Origin: Ensifer sp. MPMI2T
GTDB lineage: Bacteria; Pseudomonadota; Alphaproteobacteria; Rhizobiales; Rhizobiaceae
NCBI RefSeq assembly: GCF_004827385.1
Contig: NZ_SRXN01000007.1
Location: 158,122-222,121 of the forward strand
Direction of reading: 5' to 3'
DNA length: 64,000 bases
The notes beneath the pieces were generated by a model. That model was given only the letters and a program-made list of their open reading frames with translations. It searched no databases and was not told the origin of the DNA. Position 1 is the stretch's first letter. Every line of letters starts with the position of its first letter. A program made the translations under genes and the position numbers. Below are positions 1 through 9,213 of the stretch, piece after piece.

Positions 1-135
1 CCGATCCTGGCGATGGCGCGTCTCGAGCATGGCGGTGCGATCGCGCCGGTCGCGACCTACCGTGCGAGCGGCTACCGCGCCAAGGTGGCAGGCGAGCGGC
101 CGGCGGTCGCCGGCGGTGGCGGCGGGATCATCTAA
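1..135 (+). CDS. C-terminal end of a truncated gene, function unknown
   Basis: An open frame enters from the left edge and stops at TAA 133-135, giving the last 44 residues of a protein. The tail is rich in Ala, Gly and Arg and ends in a run of five glycines followed by Ile-Ile. No domain can be recognised in so short a piece, and the start lies outside the window. It is followed by about 175 bases of intergenic DNA before the next gene on the same strand. Confidence 0.5.
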   Translation, partial: PILAMARLEHGGAIAPVATYRASGYRAKVAGERPAVAGGGGGII

Positions 136-311
136 TCAGTTGGGAGCGACCGCGAGCGGTCGCTCCGCGACCCCACACATCGCGAAACCGCTGGAAGCGT
201 GTACCGCCCGCTGGAAATCGGTGCAAAATCGCCACACGATAAAATTGCCCCCTATCTGATCTCAAATCCTGATCTATCTTTTCCTATGGATCCAACGGAG
301 AGGAGCGATTC

Positions 312-566
312 ATGGGTATTGAAAGCATCCTGGTATTCCTGATCGTAGGCGCGGTTGCCGGCTGGCTCGCCGGTTTGATCGTCAGCGGCTTCGGTTTTGG
401 CCTGATCGGCAACATCGTCGTCGGCATCGTCGGCGCCTTCATCGCTGGCTTTCTCTTTCCCGCAATCGGCATCAGCCTCGGTACTGGTATCCTTTCCGCG
501 ATCATTCACTCGACGATCGGCGCGATCATCCTTCTGGTGCTGATCCGCATCGTCAAACAGGCATAA
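312..566 (+). CDS. GlsB/YeaQ/YmgE family small membrane protein
   Basis: 84 residues, almost entirely hydrophobic. There are three membrane segments (about 5-25, 30-50 and 58-80) rich in Gly, with the family pattern of GxxAGWLAGxI in the first segment and GNIVVGIVGA in the second. Members of this family (transglycosylase-associated, stress-induced in enterobacteria) sit in the inner membrane and have no firmly established biochemical role. The start at 312 is preceded by GGAGAGGAGCG, a good ribosome site. Family assignment is from the glycine-rich repeat pattern. Confidence 0.85.
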   Translation: MGIESILVFLIVGAVAGWLAGLIVSGFGFGLIGNIVVGIVGAFIAGFLFPAIGISLGTGILSAIIHSTIGAIILLVLIRIVKQA

Positions 567-630
567 GCCTGCTGAAATAACCTTTGCGATCCGCGCCAAG
601 AGCGCGGACCGCCCGCAAGCGGAGGCAATC

Positions 631-819
631 ATGACCGAACTCTATGCCGCAAAGATCGAGACGGCGCTCAAGTCCTTCATCACCGACCACCCCGGCTTGC
701 TGACGCGCGAACAGGCGATTTCGACAATTCTCGAGAACTGGTTCGCGAGCCACGGCTATCTTCCGCCGCAGCAGGAAGGCCGGCGCCCCGAAGATCTTGA
801 CGCCTCGAACGACGATTGA
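631..819 (+). CDS. Conserved small hypothetical protein
   Basis: 62 residues, start ATG with a purine-rich site (AAGCGGAGG) upstream. A helical N-terminal half contains an LTREQAISTILENW stretch; the C-terminal tail is acidic and disordered (ending DLDASNDD). No catalytic motif is visible. It lies between the GlsB-type gene and the YbaK-type gene in the same direction. I do not recognise the family; coding status is supported by its codon pattern and ribosome site. Confidence 0.6.
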   Translation: MTELYAAKIETALKSFITDHPGLLTREQAISTILENWFASHGYLPPQQEGRRPEDLDASNDD

Positions 820-912
820 AACACTGACGCAGTCCGCAGCGAGCGCAATCCCGGCTCGACGCCACACATTCGTATTTTCCCGACAACCTGTTTTGCCGCA
901 TAGATCGCCCCG

Positions 913-1374
913 ATGAGCCTTGCTTCCGTCAAACAGTTCTTCTCCGAACACGCCCCTGACATCAATGTCATCGAACTTGCACAAAGCACCGCGACCGTCG
1001 AACTCGCCGCCAAGGGGCACGGTGTCGAACCCGCGCAGATCGCCAAGACATTGGCGCTCAAGGTCGGAGACGACATCATCCTGATCGTCACGCGCGGCGA
1101 CGCCCGGCTCGACAACAAGAAATACAAGGCTCGCTTCGGCACAAAGGCCCGCATGCTCGGCTTCGACGAGGTGGAAGCGGAAACGGGCCACCCGGTCGGC
1201 GGCGTCTGCCCTTTCGGCCTAGTCAAGCCGCACAATGTCTATTGCGACGAGTCCCTGAAGGCCTACGACGTCGTCGTTCCAGCGGCCGGCGCGACCAATG
1301 CCGCGGTCCATATCAGCCCCGAGCGCATCGCGGAATTGACCGGAGCGGAATGGGTCGATGTTTCGGCAACGTGA
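913..1374 (+). CDS. YbaK/EbsC-type aminoacyl-tRNA deacylase
   Basis: 153 residues covering one YbaK/prolyl-tRNA-synthetase-associated domain. Proteins of this fold hydrolyse mischarged aminoacyl-tRNAs (often Cys-tRNA-Pro or Ala-tRNA-Pro) in the cytoplasm. Visible family features are the AKTLALKVGDDIILIVTRGDARLDNKK core, in which the Lys after the ThrLeu region sits in the active site, and the later GHPVGGVCPFG loop typical of the family. The length matches stand-alone family members. The exact substrate cannot be told from sequence. Confidence 0.88.
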   Translation: MSLASVKQFFSEHAPDINVIELAQSTATVELAAKGHGVEPAQIAKTLALKVGDDIILIVTRGDARLDNKKYKARFGTKARMLGFDEVEAETGHPVGGVCPFGLVKPHNVYCDESLKAYDVVVPAAGATNAAVHISPERIAELTGAEWVDVSAT

Positions 1375-1564
1375 CGTTTCTGCCTTGGAATAGCCGCAGA
1401 GCTTAATCGAGATCTCGGACGCCGAGCGGGCTACGATTCGCGGTCCGCACGATTCGCGCCTAGATGAAAAATTGCAGCCCGGCCCATGCTAGCCGCACGG
1501 CTAGAGCACACTGCCTTCACGGGGGCTTTCAGTGAAAAGCAGAAAAAACGCTCCAGGTTCAAAT

Positions 1565-1676
1565 CCTAAAGCGCGTCGCGTTCAATCGGACTCATGCGAC
1601 GCGCTTTAGGTCCTTGTTTTTACGCATGTCGTTGTCCCAAAACCGCTGCACACTTTGGGCGACATGCATTAGAGCA
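1565..1676. repeat. Rhizobial-type intergenic palindromic repeat (two hairpins)
   Basis: Two consecutive inverted repeats. CCTAAAGCGCGTCGC (1565-1579) pairs with GCGACGCGCTTTAGG (1596-1610). ACGCATGTCG with a following CCCAAA pairs with TTTGGGCGACATGC (about 1622-1670). Such paired hairpins with AAAGCGCGTCGC arms are dispersed in intergenic regions of Sinorhizobium and relatives (RIME-like). The rest of 1375-1564 shows no gene that I can support. Confidence 0.75.
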
Positions 1677-1764
1677 CGGCTATAAGGAACATCAGCGAGC
1701 CGAGCGAAAGCGCGGCCATAATGCTCATGAGCACTTTCATCATATGTTCCGTCATTTCGTACAT
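1669..1764 (-). CDS. Putative 31-residue small membrane protein
   Basis: The reading frame starts ATG at 1764 and stops TAA at 1669-1671. It begins MYEMTEHMMKVLMSIM and continues with a single hydrophobic segment that fills the rest of the protein. A GAGGCTGGG stretch immediately upstream could serve for ribosome binding. The stop codon falls in the outer arm of the repeat at 1565-1676. It is rich in Met and has no charged residue after position 10, as in known short membrane proteins. Function unknown; it could also be chance. Confidence 0.4.
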   Translation of the reverse strand: MYEMTEHMMKVLMSIMAALSLGSLMFLIAVL

Positions 1765-2011
1765 CCCAGCCTCATTTCCCGATGAACGAACTTAACCGCC
1801 AGAGCTGCGAAACGATGCACCCGATGCGCTCAGCCCGCGCCGATCGGACAATGACAATTTTCTGACAAATCAGTTAATAAATCATCATATACATGGGGAT
1901 TAGCCCGCTTACGGTACAGATGCACAGACGAAGGCATCGGGACTTGCCCGCCTTGCCTCAGCCAGTTCTGGAACGCGGACGGCCTACCTATAGCGCCTTG
2001 TGCTTGGTATC

Positions 2012-3118
2012 ATGCGTTCGTTGATGGGCCACGCACACATGCTTAATGCCCAGCAAGAATGGAATTGCATCGCGTTGGAAACGACTCTGATAGGAAAAAA
2101 GGCGGTCGCGAAGAGGCATCCCGCCGGTCAAGGGGTGCTACGCGTCGGCTTCATTCTCGCACGGAGCTTCACGCTCAGCGCCTTTTCCCTGTTTGCCGAT
2201 GCCTTGAGGCTTGGCAGCGATGTCGAGGACAAGTCGGGCCGGGTGAACTGCGACTGGGAAGTGCTCGGCAGCACGAGAAACTTCGTCATGTCGAGCTGTG
2301 GCATCCAGGTGGCGCCCACGGCCTCTCTTCGCCCGCCGACCGAATTCAGCTACATCGCCGTCGTGGGCGGGCGGCTCAACGTCGAAGAGCCGATCGACCG
2401 GGAAACGATCAACTATCTTCACCGGGCGATGCGGGCGGGCGTGCCGATCATCGGTGTGTGCACGGGAAGCTTCATCCTGGCCGAGGCGGGAGTGTTGGAT
2501 GGACACTCCGCGTGCGTCAGCTGGCTGCATCACAATGAATTTCGATCACGCTTCCCCGCGATCGCGGTGACGTCAAAACATATCTTTGTCGAGGACGGCA
2601 ATGTGATCACCTGCGCCGGCGGCAGCAGCGTCGCCGACCTCGCCACCTACCTGATCCGCAAACATGTCGGCGAGGAAGCCGAGCGCAACGCGCTCGAAAT
2701 CATGCAGATCACCCGCCGCCGGGATGCCACGGAAATGCAGACGCGCAATCCGCTCGGCGCGGTCACCGTCCAGGACAAACGGATCAGTCTCGCGCTTATG
2801 GTGATGGAGCAGCATCTTGAAGACATCATCGGCATAGACGATGTGGCGAATGCGCTCGGCATATCGCGCAGGCAACTCGAACGCCTGTTCCAGAACGAGC
2901 TCGGCGCCACCCCGGTTTCGGTCTATCTGAAACTTCGCCTCGACGCCGCGATGCGACTGGTTGCGTCCACCGAAAAACCGTTGATCGACATTGCGCTGGA
3001 AACCGGCTTCGAGAACGTGTCTCACTTCATCCGCAAGTTCAGAGAGGCGTTTTCCCTTACCCCCGGCGCGGCGCGCAAGCAACTTGCGGCAGCAAGGCGC
3101 CAGGCTTCTGGCCGCTGA
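2012..3118 (+). CDS. GlxA-type transcriptional regulator (DJ-1/PfpI-like domain plus AraC HTH)
   Basis: About 368 residues from the ATG at 2012; GTG at 2000 and ATG at 2024 or 2039 are alternatives, since no start has a strong ribosome site. The N-terminal two thirds is a class I amidotransferase/DJ-1-like domain (RVGFILARSFTL onward), with the nucleophile-elbow segment GVCTGSFILAEAG. The C-terminal third is a double helix-turn-helix of AraC type (DVANALGISRRQLERLF and later ETGFENVSHFIRKFREAF). GlxA-type proteins regulate catabolism of compounds such as choline, betaine or arginine. The target here is unknown. The AT-rich 1850-1900 region upstream is a likely promoter. Confidence 0.88.
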   Translation: MRSLMGHAHMLNAQQEWNCIALETTLIGKKAVAKRHPAGQGVLRVGFILARSFTLSAFSLFADALRLGSDVEDKSGRVNCDWEVLGSTRNFVMSSCGIQVAPTASLRPPTEFSYIAVVGGRLNVEEPIDRETINYLHRAMRAGVPIIGVCTGSFILAEAGVLDGHSACVSWLHHNEFRSRFPAIAVTSKHIFVEDGNVITCAGGSSVADLATYLIRKHVGEEAERNALEIMQITRRRDATEMQTRNPLGAVTVQDKRISLALMVMEQHLEDIIGIDDVANALGISRRQLERLFQNELGATPVSVYLKLRLDAAMRLVASTEKPLIDIALETGFENVSHFIRKFREAFSLTPGAARKQLAAARRQASGR

Positions 3119-3149
3119 TTGCGTCAACTCCAATCCGAACGGAATTGCT

Positions 3150-3440
3150 CTAGACGAAAAGCAAGATGGCGGCACCGATTGCCATCAGAACCAAACCGGG
3201 CCAGTTTTGCGCCAGCCCGAGAAAGCGCAAGCCCTGTCGCTCCGGTTCGAGCGTCGGTCCGGTTCCACCCTGGTCAATTCCGTCCTGGGAAGGGGGTGAC
3301 GGCTTGCTCAAATTTCGACGGCCGAGCGCCGCCCACGCCATGAAGAGCATGCCGCAGACAAACAGTAACGCACCGAGCAATGTTGCCCACACGCGCGCCT
3401 CCTCTGCGTTCGTCGTCAACAGAAGCACCGCGCGCCCCAT
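3150..3440 (-). CDS. Small two-TM membrane protein, hypothetical
   Basis: 96 residues. Hydrophobic segments lie at about 18-38 (WATLLGALLFVCGMLFMAW) and 77-95 near the C-terminus, joined by a polar Pro/Ser/Gly-rich stretch. It is convergent with the GlxA-type regulator. No recognisable family or catalytic motif; likely an inner-membrane protein. Confidence 0.6.
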   Translation of the reverse strand: MGRAVLLLTTNAEEARVWATLLGALLFVCGMLFMAWAALGRRNLSKPSPPSQDGIDQGGTGPTLEPERQGLRFLGLAQNWPGLVLMAIGAAILLFV

Positions 3441-3485
3441 CAGACGCGCGAAAGCCTCTGTCTATGCGCCGCGAGATGTTACCGG

Positions 3486-3674
3486 TCAGCGCACGCGGCT
3501 TTGGGGCCGAACGATGTTCATCTGCAACTCGTGGCTCGACGCATACTTGCCGAGGACTTTGATCAGGCGCTTTTCCTCGGCCTTATGTATGCCCGTCCGC
3601 CTGCAATATTCCGCCACGTCCCAAACATGCTTAGCCCGAGACTTGTCGAGCGTTCTGATATCAGCATGCGTCAT
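3486..3674 (-). CDS. Small basic hypothetical protein (DUF3606-like layout)
   Basis: 62 residues, basic and helical, with a central block (SRAKHVWDVAEYCRRTGIHK). Its length and pattern recall short rhizobial proteins of the DUF3606 type, in which a Trp-containing helix is followed by a helix-turn-helix-like pair. The resemblance is weak, so it is offered only as a hint. It is upstream of, and divergent from, the glycosyltransferase gene. Confidence 0.5.
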   Translation of the reverse strand: MTHADIRTLDKSRAKHVWDVAEYCRRTGIHKAEEKRLIKVLGKYASSHELQMNIVRPQSRVR

Positions 3675-3887
3675 GCTTCGCCTCCCGGATAACCTTCAAA
3701 GAACGCCGGTAGCGGGGTTTGGTTCCACGGGGCGCGGGAACTGTGTCGATGTAGCAGAAGGTCACGCCGACAAGTGCGTACCCTCGCTTGGGTCTTAGGC
3801 TCCGCTGTCATAGGCATGTCATCTAACGGTGATGTTTATCCGGTGCCTGAGTTCGTCGGAATGGCGCCGCGACTCGTCGCTGGGTAG

Positions 3888-5048
3888 ATGATGCTGAATT
3901 TTTTCGTCGCCGCCGGTGCGTTCCTCGCTATCAATGTGTTGAGCCTGATGATTGCCGGCTGGCGTATCTGGCCCCGTCTCAGCGCTCAGCCCGAGACGCT
4001 GCACCGACCTCCTGTTTCTGTCGTGATCCCGCTTTGCGGCCGCGAGGAATTTTCCCGAGAAACGCTCGAGAGCGCGTTTCGGTTGGATTGGCCCGACTAC
4101 GAAATCATCTTCTGCGTCGCCGACGCAGAAGATGCCGTGATCCCGCTGATCGAGGAAGTGCGTGGTCGCCACCCGGCTATGACAGCAACAGTTTTTCTCG
4201 GTGACGACCGGATCAGCGCCAATCCCAAGCTGAACAACTGCGTCAAAGGCTGGAATGCGGCTTCGCATGAATGGGTGGTTCTCGCCGATTCGAACGTCCT
4301 GATGCCCACCGATTATCTCATTCGCCTGATGGCGGCGTGGCGGCAGGATACCGGGCTCGTATGCTCGACCCCGCTTGGTTCACGCCCGCATGGATTTTGG
4401 GCGGAGGTTGAATGTGCGTTCCTCAATGCCCATCAGGCGCGGTGGCAATACGCCGGCGAAGCCCTTGGATTCGGGTTTGCGCAGGGCAAGAGCATGCTCT
4501 GGCGCAAAAGCATGCTGGACGCCCACGGCGGCATCCAGGCGCTGGCGTCGCAGATCGCCGAGGACGCGGCCGCAACGAAACTGGTGAGAAGCCTCGGCTT
4601 GAAAGTGCACCTGGTTTCCTCACCGTTCGAACAGCCATTGGGAACCAGGACCTTTCGCGAGGTCTGGGCGCGACAGTGCCGCTGGGCAAGGCTTCGGCGC
4701 GTTACCTTTCCTCACTTCTACTCGCCGGAAATCCTGCTCGGCCTGATGCCGCCACTTCTGCTGTCGCTGGTCGCCGCTTTCGTTGCAGGCCGCAGCCCGT
4801 TGGCCATCACTGGTTTTGTCGTCGGTGCTGCCTATTTGCCGGAAATCGCCCTCGCCTACCGGAAGAACTGGCACATTTCCCGATGGTCGCTCATCGCCAT
4901 GTTCACGCGCGATGCATTGCTTCCGATCATATGGGTTCGAGGCTGGCTGGCGGGCAACGCCGATTGGCGAGGCAACAGGATGTCGATCGGCTCGCATGAG
5001 TCCCGGCTCGAAACAACTGCGCCTCGGCCGCTCGCGAGCACCTCGTAA
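3888..5048 (+). CDS. Family 2/GT21-like glycosyltransferase (ceramide/diacylglycerol glucosyltransferase type)
   Basis: 386 residues. An N-terminal membrane segment (3-25) leads into a GT-A domain beginning PPVSVVIPLCGREEF. The expected aspartates are visible: ADAED in the nucleotide region, VLADSN as the D2 motif, SQIAEDAA as D3, and RQCRWAR as the (Q/R)xxRW acceptor motif. Two or three C-terminal membrane segments follow (about 283-340). This layout is that of GT21 enzymes that put glucose or galactose on ceramide or diacylglycerol at the inner membrane; related rhizobial enzymes make glycolipids. The acceptor here is inferred, not seen. Confidence 0.82.
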   Translation: MMLNFFVAAGAFLAINVLSLMIAGWRIWPRLSAQPETLHRPPVSVVIPLCGREEFSRETLESAFRLDWPDYEIIFCVADAEDAVIPLIEEVRGRHPAMTATVFLGDDRISANPKLNNCVKGWNAASHEWVVLADSNVLMPTDYLIRLMAAWRQDTGLVCSTPLGSRPHGFWAEVECAFLNAHQARWQYAGEALGFGFAQGKSMLWRKSMLDAHGGIQALASQIAEDAAATKLVRSLGLKVHLVSSPFEQPLGTRTFREVWARQCRWARLRRVTFPHFYSPEILLGLMPPLLLSLVAAFVAGRSPLAITGFVVGAAYLPEIALAYRKNWHISRWSLIAMFTRDALLPIIWVRGWLAGNADWRGNRMSIGSHESRLETTAPRPLASTS

Positions 5049-5252
5049 TAGCCTCGGCCATTTCCTCAGCGATACCCCATGCCGGTGCGGCGCCACTAGG
5101 TGCTCGCCAAGTTGGCAATCGAGTCGCTCGACCAGGGAGTTCTGGACGACCGAGCCAGCAAATCGCGAACAAAAGTCCAACTTTTACGGGAATGTGGGAT
5201 TTCCGGACGTGCGGGCCAAAACAGAAAGGAAATCTCTGACTGATTTCAGAAA

Positions 5253-5328
5253 TGGTGCCCGGAGGCGGATTCGAACCACCGACACGCGGATTTTCAATCC
5301 GCTGCTCTACCAACTGAGCTATCCGGGC
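5253..5328 (-). tRNA. tRNA-Phe (anticodon GAA)
   Basis: On the minus strand a complete cloverleaf can be folded. The 7-bp acceptor stem GCCCGGA/TCCGGGC, D arm with AGTTGGTAGAGC, anticodon stem-loop with GAA, T arm with GGTTCGAATCC, and an encoded CCA (5253-5255) are all present. It is isolated between the glycosyltransferase gene and yacG. Confidence 0.97.
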
Positions 5329-5624
5329 ATCCTGCCTTTGACGGCAATGACTCTCTTCAGAGCCATAGGGGCGATGTGTTCGCCCCGGAAGCGAGCGGGG
5401 TTATAACATCTTGTTCGGCCGTGTCCAGCACCAAATGAGTCTTTTTTGAAAGGAATTTAGCGTGCGGTGGAAAAGGCAAAAAAGTTAAGACTATTCAGCA
5501 GGATCGTGCCGGATCGGCAACGATTTCGGAGCGCGTCACGCCAAAATCGAAGGGGTTCTTCTGCCGCGGGGAACACGTAAGATGCCGCCGAAATCGGAGC
5601 ACGGACCGGACGCATCAAAAGGCA

Positions 5625-5834
5625 TCAGCGATCCTCGTCGTCCGCCTTCGACTCGTCATCGGCGACCGGAATCGCATAGGAACCGGAAAGCCAGCGATTG
5701 AGGTCGACGTTGCGGCAGCGCTCGGAACAGAACGGATAATGCTCGCGAACGGACGGGCGGCCGCATTCCGGACAGGGCCGCGTCGCGCGCAGAGGTTCGA
5801 CATTCGAACCGCTCTTCTTGCCTTTGCCGCTCAA
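5625..5834 (-). CDS. yacG: YacG-type zinc protein, DNA gyrase inhibitor family
   Basis: 69 residues with the YacG zinc knuckle: CPEC at about 21-24, then FCSERCRNVDLNRWLSGSY, which gives the third and fourth cysteines and the conserved RWL segment. Characterised YacG binds GyrB and blocks DNA binding by gyrase. It lies six bases downstream of maf on the same strand, a conserved alphaproteobacterial pairing. An acidic, lysine-containing tail follows the knuckle. Confidence 0.92.
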   Translation of the reverse strand: MSGKGKKSGSNVEPLRATRPCPECGRPSVREHYPFCSERCRNVDLNRWLSGSYAIPVADDESKADDEDR

Positions 5835-5840
5835 TTCTCT

Positions 5841-6461
5841 TCAGCCTTCCAGCCAGCGATTGTGCACGTCATATCCTTCACCGACGAGAAGATTGACGGT
5901 TTCGTAGAGCGGTAAGCCTACCACATTGGTGTAGGAACCGACGAGCTTGACGACAAAACTGCCGGCAATGCCCTGGATAGCATAGCCACCCGCCTTGCCG
6001 CGCCATTGGCCTGAGGCCAGGTAGCTTTCGATGTCGTGGCCGGAAAGACGCTTGAAGCGCACCTTGGTATCAATGACCTTCTGGCGGATGGTGCGGTCCG
6101 GGGTGACGAGGCAAATGCCGGTATAGACGCGATGGCTGCGGCCGGACAGAAGATGCAACGCGCTCGATGCCTCGCTCACCAGCTCCGGCTTCGGCAGAAT
6201 GCGGCGGCCAACGCAAACGACGGTGTCGGCGGCGAGAATGTAGCTGCCGTCCCAGCCCGGCTCTCCCTTGATCGCGGCCAGTGCCGCTTTTGCCTTTTCG
6301 GCCGACAGGCGCCTTGCCAAAGAGCGCGGATGTTCCGCACGCTTCGGTGTCTCATCGAGATCCATCGGCAGCAGGCGCGCAGGCTCGATGCCCGCCTGCG
6401 CCAGAAGTTCCACACGACGCGGCGATCCGGACGCCAGTATCAGTTTTTGGTTCACTGCCAT
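5841..6461 (-). CDS. maf: Maf family nucleotide pyrophosphatase
   Basis: 206 residues. The N-terminal [17 protein letters not shown] is the Maf signature, and [16 protein letters not shown] and the [10 protein letters not shown] segment are the other conserved blocks. Maf/YhdE/YceF enzymes hydrolyse dTTP, UTP or modified nucleotides to monophosphates, acting in nucleotide housecleaning. It is in one leftward run with infA (upstream) and yacG (downstream). Confidence 0.95.
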   Translation of the reverse strand: MAVNQKLILASGSPRRVELLAQAGIEPARLLPMDLDETPKRAEHPRSLARRLSAEKAKAALAAIKGEPGWDGSYILAADTVVCVGRRILPKPELVSEASSALHLLSGRSHRVYTGICLVTPDRTIRQKVIDTKVRFKRLSGHDIESYLASGQWRGKAGGYAIQGIAGSFVVKLVGSYTNVVGLPLYETVNLLVGEGYDVHNRWLEG

Positions 6462-6510
6462 CGAAGCGAGCCGTCATTTCCCGGTTGGTAAGCGCTGCCG
6501 TCGCCGGGAC

Positions 6511-6729
6511 CTACTTGAAGCGGTAGGTGATGCGGCCCTTCGTCAGATCGTAGGGGGTCATTTCGACGAGCACCTTGTCGCCCGCGAGAACGCGGATGCG
6601 GTTCTTGCGCATACGGCCGGCCGTATGGGCGATAATCTCATGCTCGTTTTCAAGCTTCACGCGGAAGGTCGCGTTGGGAAGCAATTCGGTGACCACGCCC
6701 GGAAATTCAAGGACTTCTTCTTTCGCCAT
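6511..6729 (-). CDS. infA: Translation initiation factor IF-1
   Basis: 72 residues, the standard IF-1 length, forming one S1-type OB fold. It starts [19 protein letters not shown] and contains [20 protein letters not shown] and the terminal KGRITYRFK, all near-invariant. IF-1 binds the ribosomal A site with IF-2 and IF-3 during initiation. Its place just upstream of maf is typical of Rhizobiales. Confidence 0.98.
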   Translation of the reverse strand: MAKEEVLEFPGVVTELLPNATFRVKLENEHEIIAHTAGRMRKNRIRVLAGDKVLVEMTPYDLTKGRITYRFK

Positions 6730-6918
6730 GCAGGATTGTTCTTTCTCGTGTTCATTCTGGATGCGCTACGCATCCGAGAAAAATTTGCCGGAAACTACAC
6801 AATCGGGGAGGATTTGTGAACCGCTTTGATCCGGCTTTTTCAGCAATTGTACGCCATGCTTCCTCAATCGGCATCTGTGCCGTTCGCCCTTGGACGGAAC
6901 GGCAATGCTTTTTGAGAG

Positions 6919-7389
6919 TTAAGCCTCCTTGCGGCGCACGTGCTCGACAGCCAAACGGCTGGCGATCAGCGTCGCCAAATGATCGCGAACAGAGCGATAG
7001 GCCGCGACGATCTGCTCCCGCGTTCCCGTCGCAACCGTCGGATCCGGTGTCGGCCAATAGACGACGTCGACGGCCATCGACCGGGTCAATTCAAGCGCCA
7101 CGTGGTGGGCCTCCGGCGCGAGCGTCACGATGATGTCGAAATAATCGTCCTCGAGCTCATCGAGCGTGCGCGGCTGGTGGCGGTCGATCGTCAGCCCGAT
7201 TTCGGCGAGAACCACATCGACGAAGGGATCTCGCTCGCCATGCCGCACGCCGGCGGATGCGACGTAAGTCCCCTTCGGCAGCGTTGCCTTGGCGAGCGCT
7301 TCGGCCATCGGCGAGCGGATGGCGTTCATGCCGCACATGAAGAGAACCGAGCGGAGCGATTTCGATTGCGGTAAGGCGGTACCGGTCAT
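6919..7389 (-). CDS. Low-molecular-weight phosphotyrosine phosphatase/ArsC-like protein
   Basis: 156 residues from the ATG at 7389 (sequence MTGTALPQSKSLRS). The phosphatase loop is VLFMCGMNAIRSPMAEAL, a variant of the usual CxxNxxRSPMAE loop, with Met-Asn-Ala where most members have x-x-N-x-x. A later WPTPDPT corresponds to the acid DP loop. Members are tyrosine phosphatases or arsenate reductases; the substrate is unknown here. It begins ten bases after UPF0262, so the two are co-transcribed. Confidence 0.85.
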   Translation of the reverse strand: MTGTALPQSKSLRSVLFMCGMNAIRSPMAEALAKATLPKGTYVASAGVRHGERDPFVDVVLAEIGLTIDRHQPRTLDELEDDYFDIIVTLAPEAHHVALELTRSMAVDVVYWPTPDPTVATGTREQIVAAYRSVRDHLATLIASRLAVEHVRRKEA

Positions 7390-7399
7390 ATCGCCCCCG

Positions 7400-7876
7400 T
7401 CAACCACGCCAATAGAGCACACAGACCAGCGTGAAGAGCCGCCGCGCCGTGTCGAAGTCCAGCCTGATCTTGCCGGACAGACGATCCATGAGCGTCTGCG
7501 ACCCCTCATTGTGAATACCGCGGCGGCCCATGTCGATCGCCTCGATCTGGCTCGGCGTCGCCGATCGGATCGCGGCGTAATAGCTCTCGCAGATCATGAA
7601 ATAGTCCTTCACGATCCGCCGGAAGGGCGTCAGCGACAGGATGTGCGTGGCGACATCCTCCCCGCCATCCGTCGAGATCGCGAAGACGAGCTTCGAGTCA
7701 ACCAGCGAAAGCTTCAGCCGATAAGGACCACCCGGGTGCCCCACGGGTTCGAAGAGATTTTCCTCGAGCAGATCGAAGATCGCAACCGCGCGCTCGTGCT
7801 CCACGTCGGGGGTCGAGCGGCCGATCGTTTCGTCCAGCACGACATCGCAGAGGCGCAGGTTGCGATCGGCCTTCAT
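7400..7876 (-). CDS. UPF0262 family protein
   Basis: 158 residues, beginning [16 protein letters not shown] and containing the conserved [21 protein letters not shown] and [10 protein letters not shown] blocks of UPF0262. The biochemical role is unknown; the family is largely restricted to alphaproteobacteria and sits beside hisD. Its start overlaps the hisD stop by four bases (ATGA), so translation is probably coupled. Confidence 0.9.
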   Translation of the reverse strand: MKADRNLRLCDVVLDETIGRSTPDVEHERAVAIFDLLEENLFEPVGHPGGPYRLKLSLVDSKLVFAISTDGGEDVATHILSLTPFRRIVKDYFMICESYYAAIRSATPSQIEAIDMGRRGIHNEGSQTLMDRLSGKIRLDFDTARRLFTLVCVLYWRG

Positions 7877-9177
7877 CCCTCGTCCCCGAGATTGAGACGA
7901 ATGGCGACGGAGCGCGCATGGGCCTCGAGGCCTTCCGACCGTGCGAGCGCAATGGCCGCCGGACCGAGCGTGCGCAACTGATCAGCACCGAGTCGCAGAA
8001 TCGACGTCCGCTTCATGTAGTCGAGCACGCCGAGGCCAGACGAGAAGCGTGCCGAACGCGCCGTCGGCAACACATGGTTGGAGCCGCCGACATAGTCGCC
8101 GATAACCTCCGGCGTATGGCGACCGATGAAGATGGCACCGGCATTGCGGATCTTCGGGACCATCGCATCCGCATCCGCCATCGCCAGTTCCAGGTGCTCG
8201 GCGGCGATGCGGTTGGCGAGCGGCACCGCCTTCTCGAGATCCGGAACCTCGATGATGGCGCCGAAATCGCGCCAGCTTGCGGCCGCGGTTTCGGCGCGCG
8301 GCAACGTCTTCAACTGCCGTTCGACCGCTGCCTCGACCGCGCCCCCGAAGGCCGGATCATCGGTAATGAGGATCGCCTGCGCACCGGGATCATGCTCGGC
8401 CTGCGCCAGGAGGTCGGCGGCGATCCAGTCCGGGTCATTGCTGTTGTCGGCGATCACCAGCACTTCCGACGGACCGGCGATCATGTCGATGCCGACGGTG
8501 CCGAAAACCTGACGCTTGGCCGCCGCGACATAGGCATTGCCAGGACCGACGATCTTGGCCACCGGCGCGATCGTCTCGGTACCATAGGCAAGTGCGGCAA
8601 CCGCCTGGGCGCCGCCGATACGGTAGATTTCCTCCACACCGGCGAGACGCGCGGCCGCAAGCACGGCCGGATTGATCGCGCCGCCGCTTGCGGGCACGAC
8701 CATGACGATGCGCGGCACGCCGGCCACCTTGGCAGGCAGTGCATTCATGAGGACCGAGCTCGGATAGCTTGCCGTGCCGCCCGGCACGTAGAGCCCGACC
8801 GCGTCGATCGCCGTCCAGCGCGAGCCGAGCCCAACGCCCATCGCGTCTTCGTAGATATCGTCTTTCGGCAATTGCCGGCGGTGATGCGCCTCGACCCGGG
8901 TTGCGGCAACCTTCAAAGCGCCTAGGACCTCGGGCTCGACCGCGTCGATCGCGGCATCGATTTCGGCCGCGCTGACAGCCATGGCGGTCGTACCGAAATC
9001 GACGCCGTCAAAGCGAGCCGAGTATTCGGACAACGCCGCGTCGCCCCGGCCGCGAACATCGTCGATGATGGCGCGAACGGCGGCATTGACGTCTTCCGAA
9101 ACTTCCCGCTTGGTTGTCAAAAACGCGGCAAATGCCTGTTCGAAGCCGCTGTCGAGATAGTTCAGCCTGATTGCCAA
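7873..9177 (-). CDS. hisD: Histidinol dehydrogenase
   Basis: 434 residues, normal HisD length. It oxidises L-histidinol to L-histidine in two NAD-dependent steps, with a zinc ion. Visible blocks are [19 protein letters not shown], the [21 protein letters not shown] region, [12 protein letters not shown], and the Q-A-E-H-D zinc/active-site segment in [14 protein letters not shown]-terminal [12 protein letters not shown] is also present. It is unlinked to other his genes here, which is usual in rhizobia. Confidence 0.97.
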   Translation of the reverse strand: MAIRLNYLDSGFEQAFAAFLTTKREVSEDVNAAVRAIIDDVRGRGDAALSEYSARFDGVDFGTTAMAVSAAEIDAAIDAVEPEVLGALKVAATRVEAHHRRQLPKDDIYEDAMGVGLGSRWTAIDAVGLYVPGGTASYPSSVLMNALPAKVAGVPRIVMVVPASGGAINPAVLAAARLAGVEEIYRIGGAQAVAALAYGTETIAPVAKIVGPGNAYVAAAKRQVFGTVGIDMIAGPSEVLVIADNSNDPDWIAADLLAQAEHDPGAQAILITDDPAFGGAVEAAVERQLKTLPRAETAAASWRDFGAIIEVPDLEKAVPLANRIAAEHLELAMADADAMVPKIRNAGAIFIGRHTPEVIGDYVGGSNHVLPTARSARFSSGLGVLDYMKRTSILRLGADQLRTLGPAAIALARSEGLEAHARSVAIRLNLGDEG

Positions 9178-9213
9178 TGCGAGATATCCTTCTGGTGATG
9201 ACCGGTCAGGTGC

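Noticed and set aside
7918..8925. 335-codon + strand frame opposite hisD
   Set aside because: Antisense shadow of a clear enzyme gene; product is Arg/His-rich with no family.
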